Below are positions 1 to 6,980 of a stretch of 15,880 bases of DNA, piece by piece. The stretch lies in the NCBI GenBank assembly GCA_019689515.1, contig JADGHI010000030.1, forward strand, positions 1 to 15,880, read 5' to 3'. The DNA is from Acetobacteraceae bacterium (GTDB taxonomy: Bacteria; Pseudomonadota; Alphaproteobacteria; Acetobacterales; Acetobacteraceae). The notes below the pieces were generated by a model. The model was given only the letters and a program-made list of their open reading frames with translations, was not told the origin of the DNA and made no database searches. Each line of letters opens with the position of its first letter. Position 1 is the stretch's first letter. Both the position numbers and the translations under genes were made by a program.

Positions 1-1
1 G

Positions 2-1264
2 AACCTCGGCCTGCTGCTGTACTACAGCTGGCGGCTGGCGCTGATCGCAGTTGGCCTCGTGCTGGTGCAGGCGCTGGTGCTGCTGGCGGCGGCGCTGCTG
101 CAACTGCGATTGCAGCGCCGCCTGCTGGACGCCACCGGCCGGGTGCAGTCAGTCGCGCTGGAGCTGGTGGAGGGCATCGCCAAGCTGCGGGTCGCGGCAG
201 CCGAGGAGCGGGCCTTCGCCCGTTTCGCCCGGCTCTTCGGCGAGGAGGCCCGTCTGCGGCTGCGGACCCGCCTGGTCGCGGGCGGCGTGTCTGCCTTCGG
301 CGCCGCATGGGGTACGCTTGCGACCGGGGTGCTGATCGGGGCGGTCGGCCTGGGCTGGGCGACGGTGGGGCTCGGCGATTACGTCGCCTTCAGTGCCGCC
401 TTCGGCCAGTTCCAGGCTGCCATGCTGTCTCTGGCGGGAGTGCTGCCGACGGTTCTGGGATTGCTGCCCCTCTACGAACGGGCGCAACCGATCCTGCAGG
501 CGGTGCCCGAGGATGCCGGCGTCCGGGTCGATCCCGGGCCGCTGCGGGGCCTCGTCGAAGTGCAGGGCGTGACCTTCCGCTACGCCCCGGATCTGCCCCC
601 GGCCTTGGACAACGTCACCCTGCGCGCCGCCCCGGGCGAAATGGTGGCTCTGGTCGGGCCCTCGGGCTCCGGCAAGTCAACGGTGCTGCGGCTGCTGCTC
701 GGCTTCGAGGCGCCGGAGGCCGGCGCCATCTTCTTCGATGGCCATGACCTCGCCGGCCTCGACCCGCGGGCGGTGCGGCGGCAGCTCGGCGTGGTGCTGC
801 AGCGGGGGCGGGTGCTGGCGGGCTCCTTGCTGGAGAACATCGCCGGCGGGGTCCCGCTGACGACCGAGGCGGCGATGGCGGCAGCGCGGGCGGCCGGGCT
901 GGAGGCCGATATCGCCGCCATGCCGATGGGCCTGCACACCATGCTGCCGGAGGGTGGCAGCACGCTCTCGGGCGGCCAGCGGCAGCGGCTGATGATCGCC
1001 CGCGCCCTGGCGCACCGGCCGCGCATCCTGCTGCTCGACGAAGCGACGAGCGCGCTCGACAACCGCACGCAGGAGCTGGTGACGCGCAATCTGGAGGCGT
1101 TGCAGGTCACCAGCATCGTGGTGGCGCACCGCCTGTCCACGGTGCAGCGCGCGTCCCGCATCTATGTGCTGGAGCAGGGCCGCGTGGTGGAGGAGGGCAG
1201 CTTTGCCGAGCTGATGGCGCGCGGCGGACTGTTCGCCCGCCTCGCAGAGCGGCAACTTGCCTGA
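2..1264 (+). CDS. NHLM-type bacteriocin ABC transporter, permease/ATP-binding subunit (5' end missing)
   Basis: The frame is open from the window edge, so the true start lies upstream. The visible N-terminal half is hydrophobic (membrane domain of the exporter) and includes the stretch GIAKLRVAAAEERAFARF. The nucleotide-binding domain follows: Walker A GPSGSGKST at 656-682, signature LSGGQ at 965-979, Walker B with ILLLDEATSALD at 1025-1060, and the H-loop His in VVAHRLS at 1127-1129. The wording ALDNRTQ and the C-terminal GLFARLAERQLA resemble the second, peptidase-less ABC protein of NHLM microcin systems more than the C39-peptidase one; this is a family-level judgement from memory. Known role of the family: export of leader-peptide-directed RiPP or bacteriocin precursors across the inner membrane. 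Two precursors with GG-ending leaders follow on the same strand, which fits this role. All catalytic motifs are intact. Confidence 0.9.
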   Translation, partial: NLGLLLYYSWRLALIAVGLVLVQALVLLAAALLQLRLQRRLLDATGRVQSVALELVEGIAKLRVAAAEERAFARFARLFGEEARLRLRTRLVAGGVSAFGAAWGTLATGVLIGAVGLGWATVGLGDYVAFSAAFGQFQAAMLSLAGVLPTVLGLLPLYERAQPILQAVPEDAGVRVDPGPLRGLVEVQGVTFRYAPDLPPALDNVTLRAAPGEMVALVGPSGSGKSTVLRLLLGFEAPEAGAIFFDGHDLAGLDPRAVRRQLGVVLQRGRVLAGSLLENIAGGVPLTTEAAMAAARAAGLEADIAAMPMGLHTMLPEGGSTLSGGQRQRLMIARALAHRPRILLLDEATSALDNRTQELVTRNLEALQVTSIVVAHRLSTVQRASRIYVLEQGRVVEEGSFAELMARGGLFARLAERQLA

Positions 1265-1741
1265 GCGCCGGGCGCAGCGCCTGCCCGCAGGCAGCCGCGG
1301 GCAGTCATGACTACGGCAGCGCAGTCCGCTGCCGGAGTGCTACCGGCGCGCGCCGCTGACACGGCGCCACGTAAACCCGCAGGACACCCTGCCGACCGCG
1401 CCTATGGGCAGGACAGGTCCAAGGCGCAGCGGGAGCGCCTTGCCTTGCCGCAGACGAAGAGGCCGCGCTGCCGGCGGCACTTCCCATTGGCCGACTGCAA
1501 CCGTTCTGTGGCGACTGATGGAGAATTAGACATGACTGCCCAACTTCCGGTTTCATATCGGGAGGGCATGGTTGCGCTACAGGCCCCGCTCCCAGCGCCC
1601 GGGCCGAAGCAACGAAGTATGCACCATGATCGGCCAAGCTGCTGCTCTGATCCCTGCTGCAACCAAGCCCCGGCGCTCGCCGCAGCGCCTGCCGCGGACG
1701 CCACGCCTCCACAGCGCGTGTCCTTCACTGGAGAGGTCAAG
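1265..1741 (+). other. Intergenic leader before first precursor, with an uncertain in-frame upstream extension
   Basis: 477 bp with no gene I can defend. A short stem-loop (GCCTGC/GCAGGC, 1279-1292) follows the exporter gene but has no T run. The frame of the precursor at 1742 stays open back to ATG 1307, with another ATG at 1532 preceded by GGAGA at 1520-1524. The extension from 1532 would add 70 residues, including a Cys cluster CCSDPCC. Its third-codon positions are poorly GC-biased and it does not resemble a Nif11 leader, so I treat it as leader DNA, not coding sequence. Confidence 0.45.
1730..1736 (+). promoter_or_regulatory. Ribosome binding site that fixes the start of precursor 1
   Basis: GGAGAGG lies five bases before ATG 1742. 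It is a stronger and better-spaced site than those before the in-frame upstream ATGs, and the protein from 1742 starts exactly where the Nif11-like leader begins. Confidence 0.7.
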
Positions 1742-2176
1742 ATGAACATTGAGGAATTCGGCAAGTATGTTTGCTCGCTGCAGATCGGGTCTCCCGAATT
1801 CCATGAGCTTGCCGCGAGCATGAAGGACGAAGAGACGTTCAAGTCCTACGCGGCCAGCCTTGGCTATGCCGTAACGTCGGACGAAGCCAGGCAGATCGTA
1901 GAACTCAATCGGGAGGTCAGCGAGCGCATTCGCAACAGCGGCACGGTCCAGCTCTCCGATGAAGCCCTTGGCGATGTCGCCGGCGGCCTCAACTTCACGG
2001 CACTTGGGGCTGTGGTCGGTGGCGGCATCGCCCTGGTCGGGGCCTCCATAGCATTCCTTCCCTTCGCAGCGACCGGGGCAACCGCCGCAGTGCTCGCTGG
2101 CAGCATTGGTGCAACGACCGGGTTCGGCGGAGCCGCAGGTACCGCCGTCGGCGCCATTATTGATGCCCTGAAGTAG
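1742..2176 (+). CDS. Nif11-like leader peptide precursor 1, Cys-free hydrophobic core
   Basis: 144 residues. Residues 1-82 form a Nif11/NHLP-type leader (MNIEEFGKYV..., a middle SLGYAVTSDEA segment, and LSDEALGDVAGG at 71-82). The double glycine at 81-82 is the expected cleavage point for an NHLM exporter. The predicted core, 83-144, is 62 residues, rich in Gly, Ala and Val, with overlapping GxxxG-type spacing (GAVVGGG, GSIGATTGFGG) and an amphipathic tail AVGAIIDALK. The only cysteine (Cys11) is in the leader, so a lanthionine-type core is unlikely. The gene follows the exporter and precedes a paralogous precursor 133 bp downstream. By analogy with class II bacteriocins the core may be a membrane-active helical peptide; that is inference. 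No modifying enzyme is in the window. Confidence 0.85.
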   Translation: MNIEEFGKYVCSLQIGSPEFHELAASMKDEETFKSYAASLGYAVTSDEARQIVELNREVSERIRNSGTVQLSDEALGDVAGGLNFTALGAVVGGGIALVGASIAFLPFAATGATAAVLAGSIGATTGFGGAAGTAVGAIIDALK

Positions 2177-2250
2177 CAAGCCTGGCGTGGTGGCCTCCTG
2201 GGAAGCATTCGCCATGTGCCGCACAATCGGGACATGGGGCGGCTTCGGGA

Positions 2251-2266
2251 TGTCGGCACGCCGACA
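2251..2266 (+). promoter_or_regulatory. Stem-loop between the two precursor genes
   Basis: Seven-base arms TGTCGGC/GCCGACA separated by two bases (AC), followed by AAAT rather than a T run. It lies 44 bases before the second precursor start. It could be an mRNA processing or attenuation hairpin, but nothing beyond the symmetry supports a function. Confidence 0.3.
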
Positions 2267-2309
2267 AAATCCGGAAACAACAGCCACCTAACGGATAGGG
2301 AGTTGTCAT

Positions 2310-2738
2310 ATGTCGGTGGATACTTTTCGGATCTTTGCCGCGGGCATCGCCAAGGACTCGGAGGAATTCCTCCGACTGGCGGCCAGCATGAGGAGTGGCG
2401 CGGATCTTTCAGCCTATGCCAAGAGCCATGGCCACGATCTGTCCCCTGCCGAGGCGGAGGCGATTATCGCAGAAGCGCATAGCGAACTGAAAGCGGCAGG
2501 TGCCGGCGAACTGCCGGAGGAGGCCCTGGACCAGATTGCCGGCGGTATTTCCGCTCTTGGTCTGCTCGGCGGAATCGGGGCTGCCGTCGGCACGCTGGCT
2601 GCGGCTGCCTTTTTTGCACCTATAGCACCGTTTGTCGGCGTGGGCACCGTAGCCGGAATGTCAGCCGGAGCCGGCATAGCGGCCGGTGGCCTGGGTGCGA
2701 TGGTGGGCGGCGCGATTGATCTCATCCGCGGCGAGTGA
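2310..2738 (+). CDS. Nif11-like leader peptide precursor 2, Cys-free hydrophobic core
   Basis: 142 residues, paralogous to the precursor just upstream. Leader 1-79 starts MSVDTFRIFAAGIAKDSEEF and ends LPEEALDQIAGG with Gly-Gly at 78-79. The core, 80-142, is 63 residues with no Cys, three Ser/Thr, and dense Gly/Ala (GLLGGIGAAVG, AGAGIAAGGLGAMVGG). An FFAPIAPF segment sits in the middle and the tail GGAIDLIRGE matches the tail of the first core. ATG 2310 is preceded by AGGGAG at 2297-2302 with seven bases spacing. The two cores share length and layout (hydrophobic, Pro/Phe turn, hydrophobic, acidic-hydrophobic-basic tail), as expected of a pair that works together. Export by the NHLM ABC system is inferred from context; the core's activity is unknown. 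Confidence 0.85.
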   Translation: MSVDTFRIFAAGIAKDSEEFLRLAASMRSGADLSAYAKSHGHDLSPAEAEAIIAEAHSELKAAGAGELPEEALDQIAGGISALGLLGGIGAAVGTLAAAAFFAPIAPFVGVGTVAGMSAGAGIAAGGLGAMVGGAIDLIRGE

Positions 2739-2832
2739 TGTGGGGTTCGGAGACAGCATTTCACTTCTTCCGGCCGCCTTGCCATTCTCGGCCCTGACCA
2801 ACCGACGATGCAGCGGCGGGGGCGGTGGGGTT

Positions 2833-2857
2833 GTGGGCAACGTGCAGCGTTGTCCAT
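2833..2857. repeat. Hairpin at the presumed left end of the IS481-type remnant
   Basis: GTGGGCAACG pairs with CGTTGTCCAT across a five-base loop (TGCAG), allowing two G-T pairs. It lies about 35 bp before the remnant's ATG. The rest of 2739-2892 shows no gene. Confidence 0.3.
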
Positions 2858-2892
2858 CAAGTCCACCGCCCACCTCCGTCCGGGAGGGCAGG

Positions 2893-3161
2893 ATGGAGGC
2901 GCAACAGGCACGGCTGGGATCGGTCAGGCTCTGTCAGCAGACCGGCGACGCGGGCCTCGTCTGCCGCCGCTGCGGTATCTCTCGGCTTAGGTTCCCGGAG
3001 CTGCCGGCCGCACCGCTCGCTCCGGAGGAAGGTCTTCGCCGGTGAGGAGGCGCTCATTCTCGAGCTGCGCCGCATCCGCAAGCTCGGTATCAAGCGTCTG
3101 CGCATCGAGCTGATCCGCGAGCATGGGCTCCGGCTCGCCCCGGACACCATCCACAAGGTGC
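2893..3161 (+). pseudogene. IS481-type transposase, N-terminal fragment, frameshifted and truncated
   Basis: ATG 2893 follows a GGGAGGG purine run. The first part reads MEAQQARLGS... CRRCGISR, a helix-turn-helix start typical of IS481-like integrases. A missing stretch then shifts the frame and coding resumes as SRSCRPHRSLRRKVFAGEEA, LELRRIRKLGIKRLRIELI and DTIHKVL. The usual linker between the HTH and the RRPHRS motif appears deleted. The gene ends where the IS5-family element is inserted (TA at 3162-3163), and no IS481-like sequence resumes beyond the stack at 7829, so the catalytic DDE domain is lost. This is a dead remnant. Confidence 0.65.
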
Positions 3162-3259
3162 TAGGGCCTGTTAGGGCCTGAGCTGGTCGGCGGTAGCGGC
3201 GAGGCAGAGGACGCCGAGGAAGGAGCGGGCGGTCTTCTCGTAGCGGGTCGCCACCGCGC

Positions 3260-3282
3260 GGTCCGGGGCAGTGCCCCGGACC
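3260..3282. repeat. Palindrome A in IS5 no. 1
   Basis: Perfect 11-base arms (GGTCCGGGGCA and its complement) around a single G. It lies between the region encoding LK and VATRYEK of the transposase. Confidence 0.85.
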
Positions 3283-3296
3283 CTTCAGGCGGGCCC

Positions 3297-3317
3297 GTCC
3301 GAGGCGGTGCCTCGGAC
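3297..3317. repeat. Palindrome B in IS5 no. 1
   Basis: Nine-base arms GTCCGAGGC/GCCTCGGAC around GGT. It directly abuts the codons of RVER, whose Glu is the third catalytic residue. Confidence 0.85.
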
Positions 3318-3406
3318 CGCTCGACGCGGGTGCGGTTGGCGTAGATCCACGGCGGGCAGGCGACCGGCGCCTCGTTCGCCTTCGGAGGGATGGCGGGCCG
3401 CGCGCC

Positions 3407-3428
3407 GGTTCGAGGCATGCCTCGAACC
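3407..3428. repeat. Palindrome C in IS5 no. 1
   Basis: Perfect 22-bp palindrome, arm GGTTCGAGGCA. It follows the REHVW codons; the transposase frame shifts across it. Confidence 0.85.
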
Positions 3429-3618
3429 CCAGACGTGCTCGCGGAGGGCGTGGCCGCTGAGGCTGCGGTCGGCCACGACCCACAGTGGCGCGTCCGGCAA
3501 GCGGGCGAGCAGGGGCACGGCCTGCGGCGACTCGTGCGCCTGGCCCGGCGCGAGGGCAAAGGCGACAGCCCGTCCCGCGCCGTCCGCGATCACGCACGCC
3601 TTGGTGCCATAGCCGCCA

Positions 3619-3641
3619 CGTTCGAGGCGCTGCCTCGAACG
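3619..3641. repeat. Palindrome D in IS5 no. 1
   Basis: Ten-base arms CGTTCGAGGC/GCCTCGAACG around GCT. It is read in frame as QRLER within the GRSRGGYGTK motif. Confidence 0.85.
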
Positions 3642-3736
3642 GCCAAGCGCCTGACCAGCACCCCGTTGCGCCGGAGCGGCGCCTTTTTGGTCGCGCCCGC
3701 CGCCTTCTGGTGGGCGCGGATCGAGGTGCCGTCGAG

Positions 3737-3754
3737 GGCTGGAGGCATGCCTCC
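3737..3754. repeat. Palindrome E in IS5 no. 1, split by the IS3 insertion
   Basis: GGCTGGAGGCA and the first seven bases of its complement are here. The last four bases (AGCC) lie at 5085-5088, after the IS3 element and its CCTCC duplication. Joining the two gives a perfect 22-bp palindrome, one codon away from the first catalytic Asp codon. Confidence 0.8.
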
Positions 3755-3827
3755 TGGAGCGCACCCCATTTCGACCGGACACGCGGCGCAGCCCTGAGGG
3801 CCTAGGTGTGAGCCTAGGCGTGCGCCT

Positions 3828-4217
3828 ATGTCGAAGCCCGTTGAGCGCGTCGAAGTCATCACCGGCCGGGAGCGCCGGAGGCGATACACTGCCGAGGAGA
3901 AGGTCCGACTGGTCGAGGAGACAACCCGGCCCGGCATGACGGTCTCAGCCGTCGCCCGGCTCCACGGCGTCTCCCCGAGCCTGCTGTTCGGGTGGAGGCG
4001 ACGCATGGCTGAGGGTGGCCTCGAAGCAGTCCGAGCCGACGAGGACGTGGTCCCAGCCAGCCGGGTCCGCGAGCTCGAGGCGAAGGTCCGCGAGCTCGAA
4101 CGCCTCCTCGGCCGCAAGACGATGGAGGTGGAGATCCTCCGCGAGGCGCTGGACCAGGCCCGCCCCAAAAAACTGAGCTTGCGCTTGCCATCGCCGCCAC
4201 CGGGCGCTTCCCGGTGA
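3828..4217 (+). CDS. IS3-family (IS2 group) OrfA, HTH protein
   Basis: 129 residues. Residues 14-60 (GRERRRRYTAEEKVRLVEET to LLFGWRRRMAE) are the helix-turn-helix that binds the terminal repeats. Residues about 80-110 (VRELEAKVRELERLLGRKTM) have leucine spacing typical of the oligomerising coiled coil. The gene overlaps OrfB by four bases (GTGA at 4214-4217). Six A bases at 4167-4172 sit in frame as AAA AAA and would allow a -1 shift into OrfB to make the OrfAB transposase, the standard IS3 arrangement. No lesion is seen, and no palindrome of the kind found in the host IS5 gene. Confidence 0.85.
   Translation: MSKPVERVEVITGRERRRRYTAEEKVRLVEETTRPGMTVSAVARLHGVSPSLLFGWRRRMAEGGLEAVRADEDVVPASRVRELEAKVRELERLLGRKTMEVEILREALDQARPKKLSLRLPSPPPGASR
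4167..4172 (+). promoter_or_regulatory. Probable -1 frameshift site (A6) joining OrfA and OrfB
   Basis: After the second AAA codon a one-base backward slip gives KK-TELALAIAATGRFPVKTVAD, which runs directly into OrfB. The -1 frame is open from here to the OrfB start and reads like OrfB N-terminal sequence. Confidence 0.6.
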
Positions 4218-5065
4218 AGACCGTAGCCGACACTCTTGGCGTGGCCAGGTCGAACCTGGTGGATGGGCTCCGGCATCCCGAACGGCGCCGCCGCGGCCCA
4301 TACCGCCGGGCCGGGGACGACGACCTCCTGGCCGCGATCCGCGCCATCACCGACGCGCGGCCGACCTACGGCTATCGCCGCGTCGCAGCCCTGCTGAACC
4401 GAGCCAGGCGGGCCTCCGGCGAGCCGCCGGTCAATCGCAAGCGCGTCCTCCGCCTCATGCAGCAGGCCTCGCTGACGCTGCAGCTACACACCGGCAGGCG
4501 GCCGATCCGCGCCCATGAGGGCACCGTCGTCGCGCCCGCCTCGAACCGGCGCTGGGCGTCCGACGGCTTCGAGATCTCCTGCTGGAACGGCGAGGTGGTC
4601 CGCGTCGCTTTCGCCATCGACACCCACGACCGCGAGGTCATGGCCTGGGTGGCCACGATCGGCGCCGGGATCAGCGGCGAGATGGTGCGCGACATGATGC
4701 TCGAATGCGTCGAGCGCCGGTTCGACGCCGTCCGCGCTCCAGAGCCGGTGCAGTGGCTCGCCGACAACGGCTCCGCCTACACCGCAGCCGAGACGGTGGA
4801 TTTCGCCACGGCGCTGAACCTCGTTGCCTGCTTCACGCCGGTCCGCAGCCCGGAAAGCAACGGCGTCTGCGAGGCCTTTGTCAAAACCATGAAGCGCGAC
4901 TACGTCCGGGTGAACCCACGCCCCAACGCCATCTCCGTCCTGCAGCAGCTCCCCGCCTGGTTCGACGATTACAACGCCGTCCACCCCCATAGCGGCTTGC
5001 GCATGCTCTCGCCGCGTGAGTTCATCGCCCAGCAGTCCGCAACCCCAGCCGCGTGTCCGGTCTGA
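4214..5065 (+). CDS. IS3-family (IS2 group) OrfB, DDE integrase domain
   Basis: 283 residues from GTG 4214; in the cell probably made mostly as OrfAB. An HTH_21-like segment (ITDARPTYGYRRVAALLNRA) comes first. The rve-type catalytic core follows, with Asp in RRWASDGFEISC, Asp in VQWLADNGSAY and Glu in SPESNGVCEAFVKTMKRDY, ending in the usual HPHSGLRMLSPREFI. Similarity to IS2 OrfB (SDGFE, WLxDNGS, SPESNG) is clear by eye. Length and motifs are complete, so the element could be active. Confidence 0.9.
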   Translation: MKTVADTLGVARSNLVDGLRHPERRRRGPYRRAGDDDLLAAIRAITDARPTYGYRRVAALLNRARRASGEPPVNRKRVLRLMQQASLTLQLHTGRRPIRAHEGTVVAPASNRRWASDGFEISCWNGEVVRVAFAIDTHDREVMAWVATIGAGISGEMVRDMMLECVERRFDAVRAPEPVQWLADNGSAYTAAETVDFATALNLVACFTPVRSPESNGVCEAFVKTMKRDYVRVNPRPNAISVLQQLPAWFDDYNAVHPHSGLRMLSPREFIAQQSATPAACPV

Positions 5066-5160
5066 CAGGGGGCACTCCACCTCCAGCCATGCCGAGCGCG
5101 ACGCCGCGCGCCTGCGCCATCGCCAGCATGCGTTCCCACACGCCGAGCCGCGACCAGCGG

Positions 5161-5181
5161 GTCTGAGGCACTGCCTCAGAC
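5161..5181. repeat. Palindrome G in IS5 no. 1
   Basis: Ten-base arms GTCTGAGGCA/TGCCTCAGAC around a C. It sits just before the RWSRLGVWERML codons of the transposase (minus strand). Confidence 0.85.
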
Positions 5182-5191
5182 GGTCTGGGCC

Positions 5192-5214
5192 GGTCGGGGG
5201 CAGTGCCCCCGACC
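5192..5214. repeat. Palindrome F in IS5 no. 1
   Basis: Eleven-base arms GGTCGGGGGCA/TGCCCCCGACC around a G. It lies directly after the EEFGPWW codons of the transposase and only 10 bp from palindrome G. Confidence 0.85.
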
Positions 5215-5453
5215 CACCAAGGCCCGAACTCCTCGGGCAAGGCGCGCCACTTCGCCCCGTTCTGGTGCCGCCAGACGATGGCCGAGACCGTCCGCCGCAG
5301 GTTGCGCGGCGGCGCCTTCGCGGCCGGGCGGCACGCCTCCACCAGCGGCTCCAGCACCGCCCACTGCCCGTCCGTCAGCACCAGCACCGCCCTCCCCGCA
5401 AAGAGGGCCGAACGCCGGTAACGCCCCAGCGTTCAGGCGCTAACAGGCCTTAG

Positions 5454-6901
5454 CACTACTTTGGCGGTGTTGCGGAACGGCCTGAGGCTGCTGGCCGTTC
5501 CCCTCCTATCTGCTGAGGCGGGGGGCGAGGATGGCGGCGCGCGGACAGGCTGATTGGATGCGGGAGCTCCAGGCTTGGAGTGCGCCCTTCCTGGAGGCGC
5601 TCGATCATCCTGCGCGGCGTCACTGGGCGCCATACTACCTGCGCGGGCTGCTGCTGCCGGGCGAGCGCAAGAGCATCCAGCCCATGGCGGCCCGGCTCGG
5701 CCTGCCCGCGCACGACCAGCTCCACAACTTCGTCGCCAGTCCTGCCTGGGACGGTGAGGCGCTCGAAGCGGTGCTGGCGGCCAAGGCGGACGCGCTGGTC
5801 GGGGGCGGCGATGCGGTGCTGGTGGTGGACGACACCGCCCTGCCGAAGAAGGGCGCGGCCTCGGTTGGCGTGGCGCACCAATATGCAGGGGCGCTCGGCA
5901 AGAACGCCAACTGCCAGACCCTGGTCTCGCTGACGCTGGCGCGTGACGAGGTGCCGGTACCGGTCGCCCTGCGGCTGTTCCTGCCGCGCGAGTGGGTGAC
6001 GGATCCGGCCCGGCTCGAGCGGGCCGGCGTGCCGGCGGCCCATCGGGCGCCGCGGGCCAAGGGCGAGGTCGCCTTGGCCGAGATCGACCGCCTGACGGCC
6101 CTCGGTCTGCGCTTCGGCTGCGTGCTGGCGGATGCAGGCTATGGCAACAGTGCGCTGTTCCGCCAGGCGCTCTCGGCACGCGGGCTGTCCTGGGCGGTCG
6201 GCATCCCGAAACTGCAGCAGGCCTATGGGACAGAGGTCGCCCTGCTCTGGCCCCGGGCGCCGACCGGGCGGCCGCGCCGCCAACCGGTGCCGAGCGAGCG
6301 GCCGGTCGCGGCCGAGGCGCTGCTCGCCGCTGCCACCTGGCGGCCGGTCGTCTGGCGCCGCGGCACCAAGGCGCCGCTCGTGGCCGAGTTCGCCGCCCTG
6401 CGGGTGCGCGTCGCCGATGGCGAGGCGGTGCGCGGCGGCCTCCACCTGCCCGGCGAGGAGGTCTGGCTGGTCGGCGAGCGCCGCGCCTCGGGCGAAGTGA
6501 AATACCACCTCTCCAATCTGCCCGCCGAAATACCGCTCGAGCGTCTGGTTGGCCTGATCAAGGCGCGCTGGGTCTGCGAGCAGGCGCACCAGCAGATGAA
6601 GGAGGAACTCGGCCTCGACCACTTCGAGGGACGGAACTGGCACGGTCTGCACCACCACGCGCTCATGGTGATGATCGCCATGGCCTTCCTGCAGCACCTC
6701 CGCCTCGCCGGGCAGCGCCCGACGAGGCCGGGGAAAAATGCGGCGCCACATTCCGGGCCCGCCACCATCGCCCAGCCTGCCCGCCATCCGCGCCGCACTC
6801 ATCGCCATGCTTCAACGGCCGCCTGACACGATCGTCCGCTGTCCGCACTGCCGACAACGTCTGCTCATCAGGAACGTAACATCAGCACAGCCAAAGTAGT
6901 G
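5454..6901 (+). mobile_element. IS701-family element, complete
   Basis: 1448 bp. The left end starts CACTACTTTGGCGGTGTTG; the right end read inward is CACTACTTTGGCTGTGCTG (two differences in 19). TTAG flanks it on both sides (5450-5453 and 6902-6905), the 4-bp YTAR duplication known for IS701. The TTAG target was made of the last base of IS5 no. 1, the shared TA and the first base of IS5 no. 2, so this element arrived after both. Confidence 0.85.
5531..6826 (+). CDS. IS701-family transposase, intact
   Basis: 431 residues, ATG 5531 after a GGGGGCGAGG purine run. The N-terminal domain includes WAPYYLRGLLLPGERKSIQP and HDQLHNFVAS, characteristic of IS701-like DDE transposases. Catalytic core: VLVVDDTALPKKG (Asp 100/101), FGCVLADAGYGN (Asp 201) and, near the end, CEQAHQQMKEELGLDHFEGR with the Glu. 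The tail after LRLAGQRP is Pro/Arg/His-rich and not conserved-looking. No frameshift, stop or palindrome interrupts it, unlike both neighbouring IS5 genes, which fits a recent arrival. Confidence 0.9.
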   Translation: MAARGQADWMRELQAWSAPFLEALDHPARRHWAPYYLRGLLLPGERKSIQPMAARLGLPAHDQLHNFVASPAWDGEALEAVLAAKADALVGGGDAVLVVDDTALPKKGAASVGVAHQYAGALGKNANCQTLVSLTLARDEVPVPVALRLFLPREWVTDPARLERAGVPAAHRAPRAKGEVALAEIDRLTALGLRFGCVLADAGYGNSALFRQALSARGLSWAVGIPKLQQAYGTEVALLWPRAPTGRPRRQPVPSERPVAAEALLAAATWRPVVWRRGTKAPLVAEFAALRVRVADGEAVRGGLHLPGEEVWLVGERRASGEVKYHLSNLPAEIPLERLVGLIKARWVCEQAHQQMKEELGLDHFEGRNWHGLHHHALMVMIAMAFLQHLRLAGQRPTRPGKNAAPHSGPATIAQPARHPRRTHRHASTAA

Positions 6902-6980
6902 TTAGAGCGTGTTTGAGAAGGGGATTCCGGTGTGGCACGCGGCGTGATGCAAGGGGTGTTGCCCTGATGGACGAGGCCCG

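Larger units (their letters stand above)
3755..5079 (+). mobile_element. IS3-family element, IS2 group, complete
   Basis: 1325 bp. The left end starts TGGAGCGCACCCCATTTC; the right end read inward is TGGAGTGCCCCCTGTCA. Both continue GACCGGACACGCGGC, so the inverted repeats are about 32 bp with a few differences and one gap. CCTCC directly precedes (3750-3754) and follows (5080-5084) the element: a 5-bp target duplication, as known for IS2. It carries two overlapping genes and is inserted in palindrome E inside IS5 no. 1. Confidence 0.85.
3171..5387 (-). pseudogene. IS5-family transposase, interrupted and frameshifted
   Basis: Starts at 5387 with MLVLTDGQWAVLEPLVEA and WRHQNGAKWRALPEEFGPWW, the N-terminal domain of small IS5 transposases. 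It continues RWSRLGVWERMLAMAQARG, then is cut by the IS3 element. It resumes at 3754 with LDGTSIRAHQKAAGA (first catalytic Asp), GGYGTKACVIADG, LWVVADRSLSGHALREHVW (second Asp), PAIPPKANEAPVACPPW and NRTRVER (catalytic Glu). The tail reads VATRYEK...LAATADQLRP and stops at 3171-3173 inside the terminal repeat. Seven palindromes interrupt it, several shifting the frame. A further -1 shift is needed at the A-run AAAAAGG (3682-3688, minus strand); that one may be a programmed frameshift, as in some IS5-family members. The gene cannot make a functional protein. Confidence 0.8.
3164..5450 (-). mobile_element. IS5-family element no. 1, split by an IS3-family element and carrying seven palindromes
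   Basis: The left end starts GGGCCTGTTAGGGCCTGA at 3164. The right end, read inward from 5450, is AGGCCTGTTAGCGCCTGA, so the terminal repeats match except for the first base and one internal base. A TA lies outside each end (3162-3163 and 5451-5452), the duplication expected of IS427-like IS5 elements. Without the nested IS3 copy and its 5-bp duplication the element is about 957 bp. Removing roughly 16 bp for each of seven palindromes would give about 845 bp, a usual size for this group. Confidence 0.8.

Noticed and set aside
1307..1741. Start of precursor 1 at ATG 1307
   Set aside because: It would add 145 residues unlike any Nif11 leader, and a much better ribosome site lies before ATG 1742.
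3260..5214. Palindromes as transcription terminators or as a CRISPR array
   Set aside because: They lack T runs, lie inside genes, are irregularly spaced and have different arm sequences, with no spacers of constant length.
5456..6808. Long open frame (450 codons) on the minus strand
   Set aside because: It mirrors the IS701 transposase, whose catalytic motifs are clear on the plus strand; the minus-strand reading has no family resemblance and is explained by high GC.
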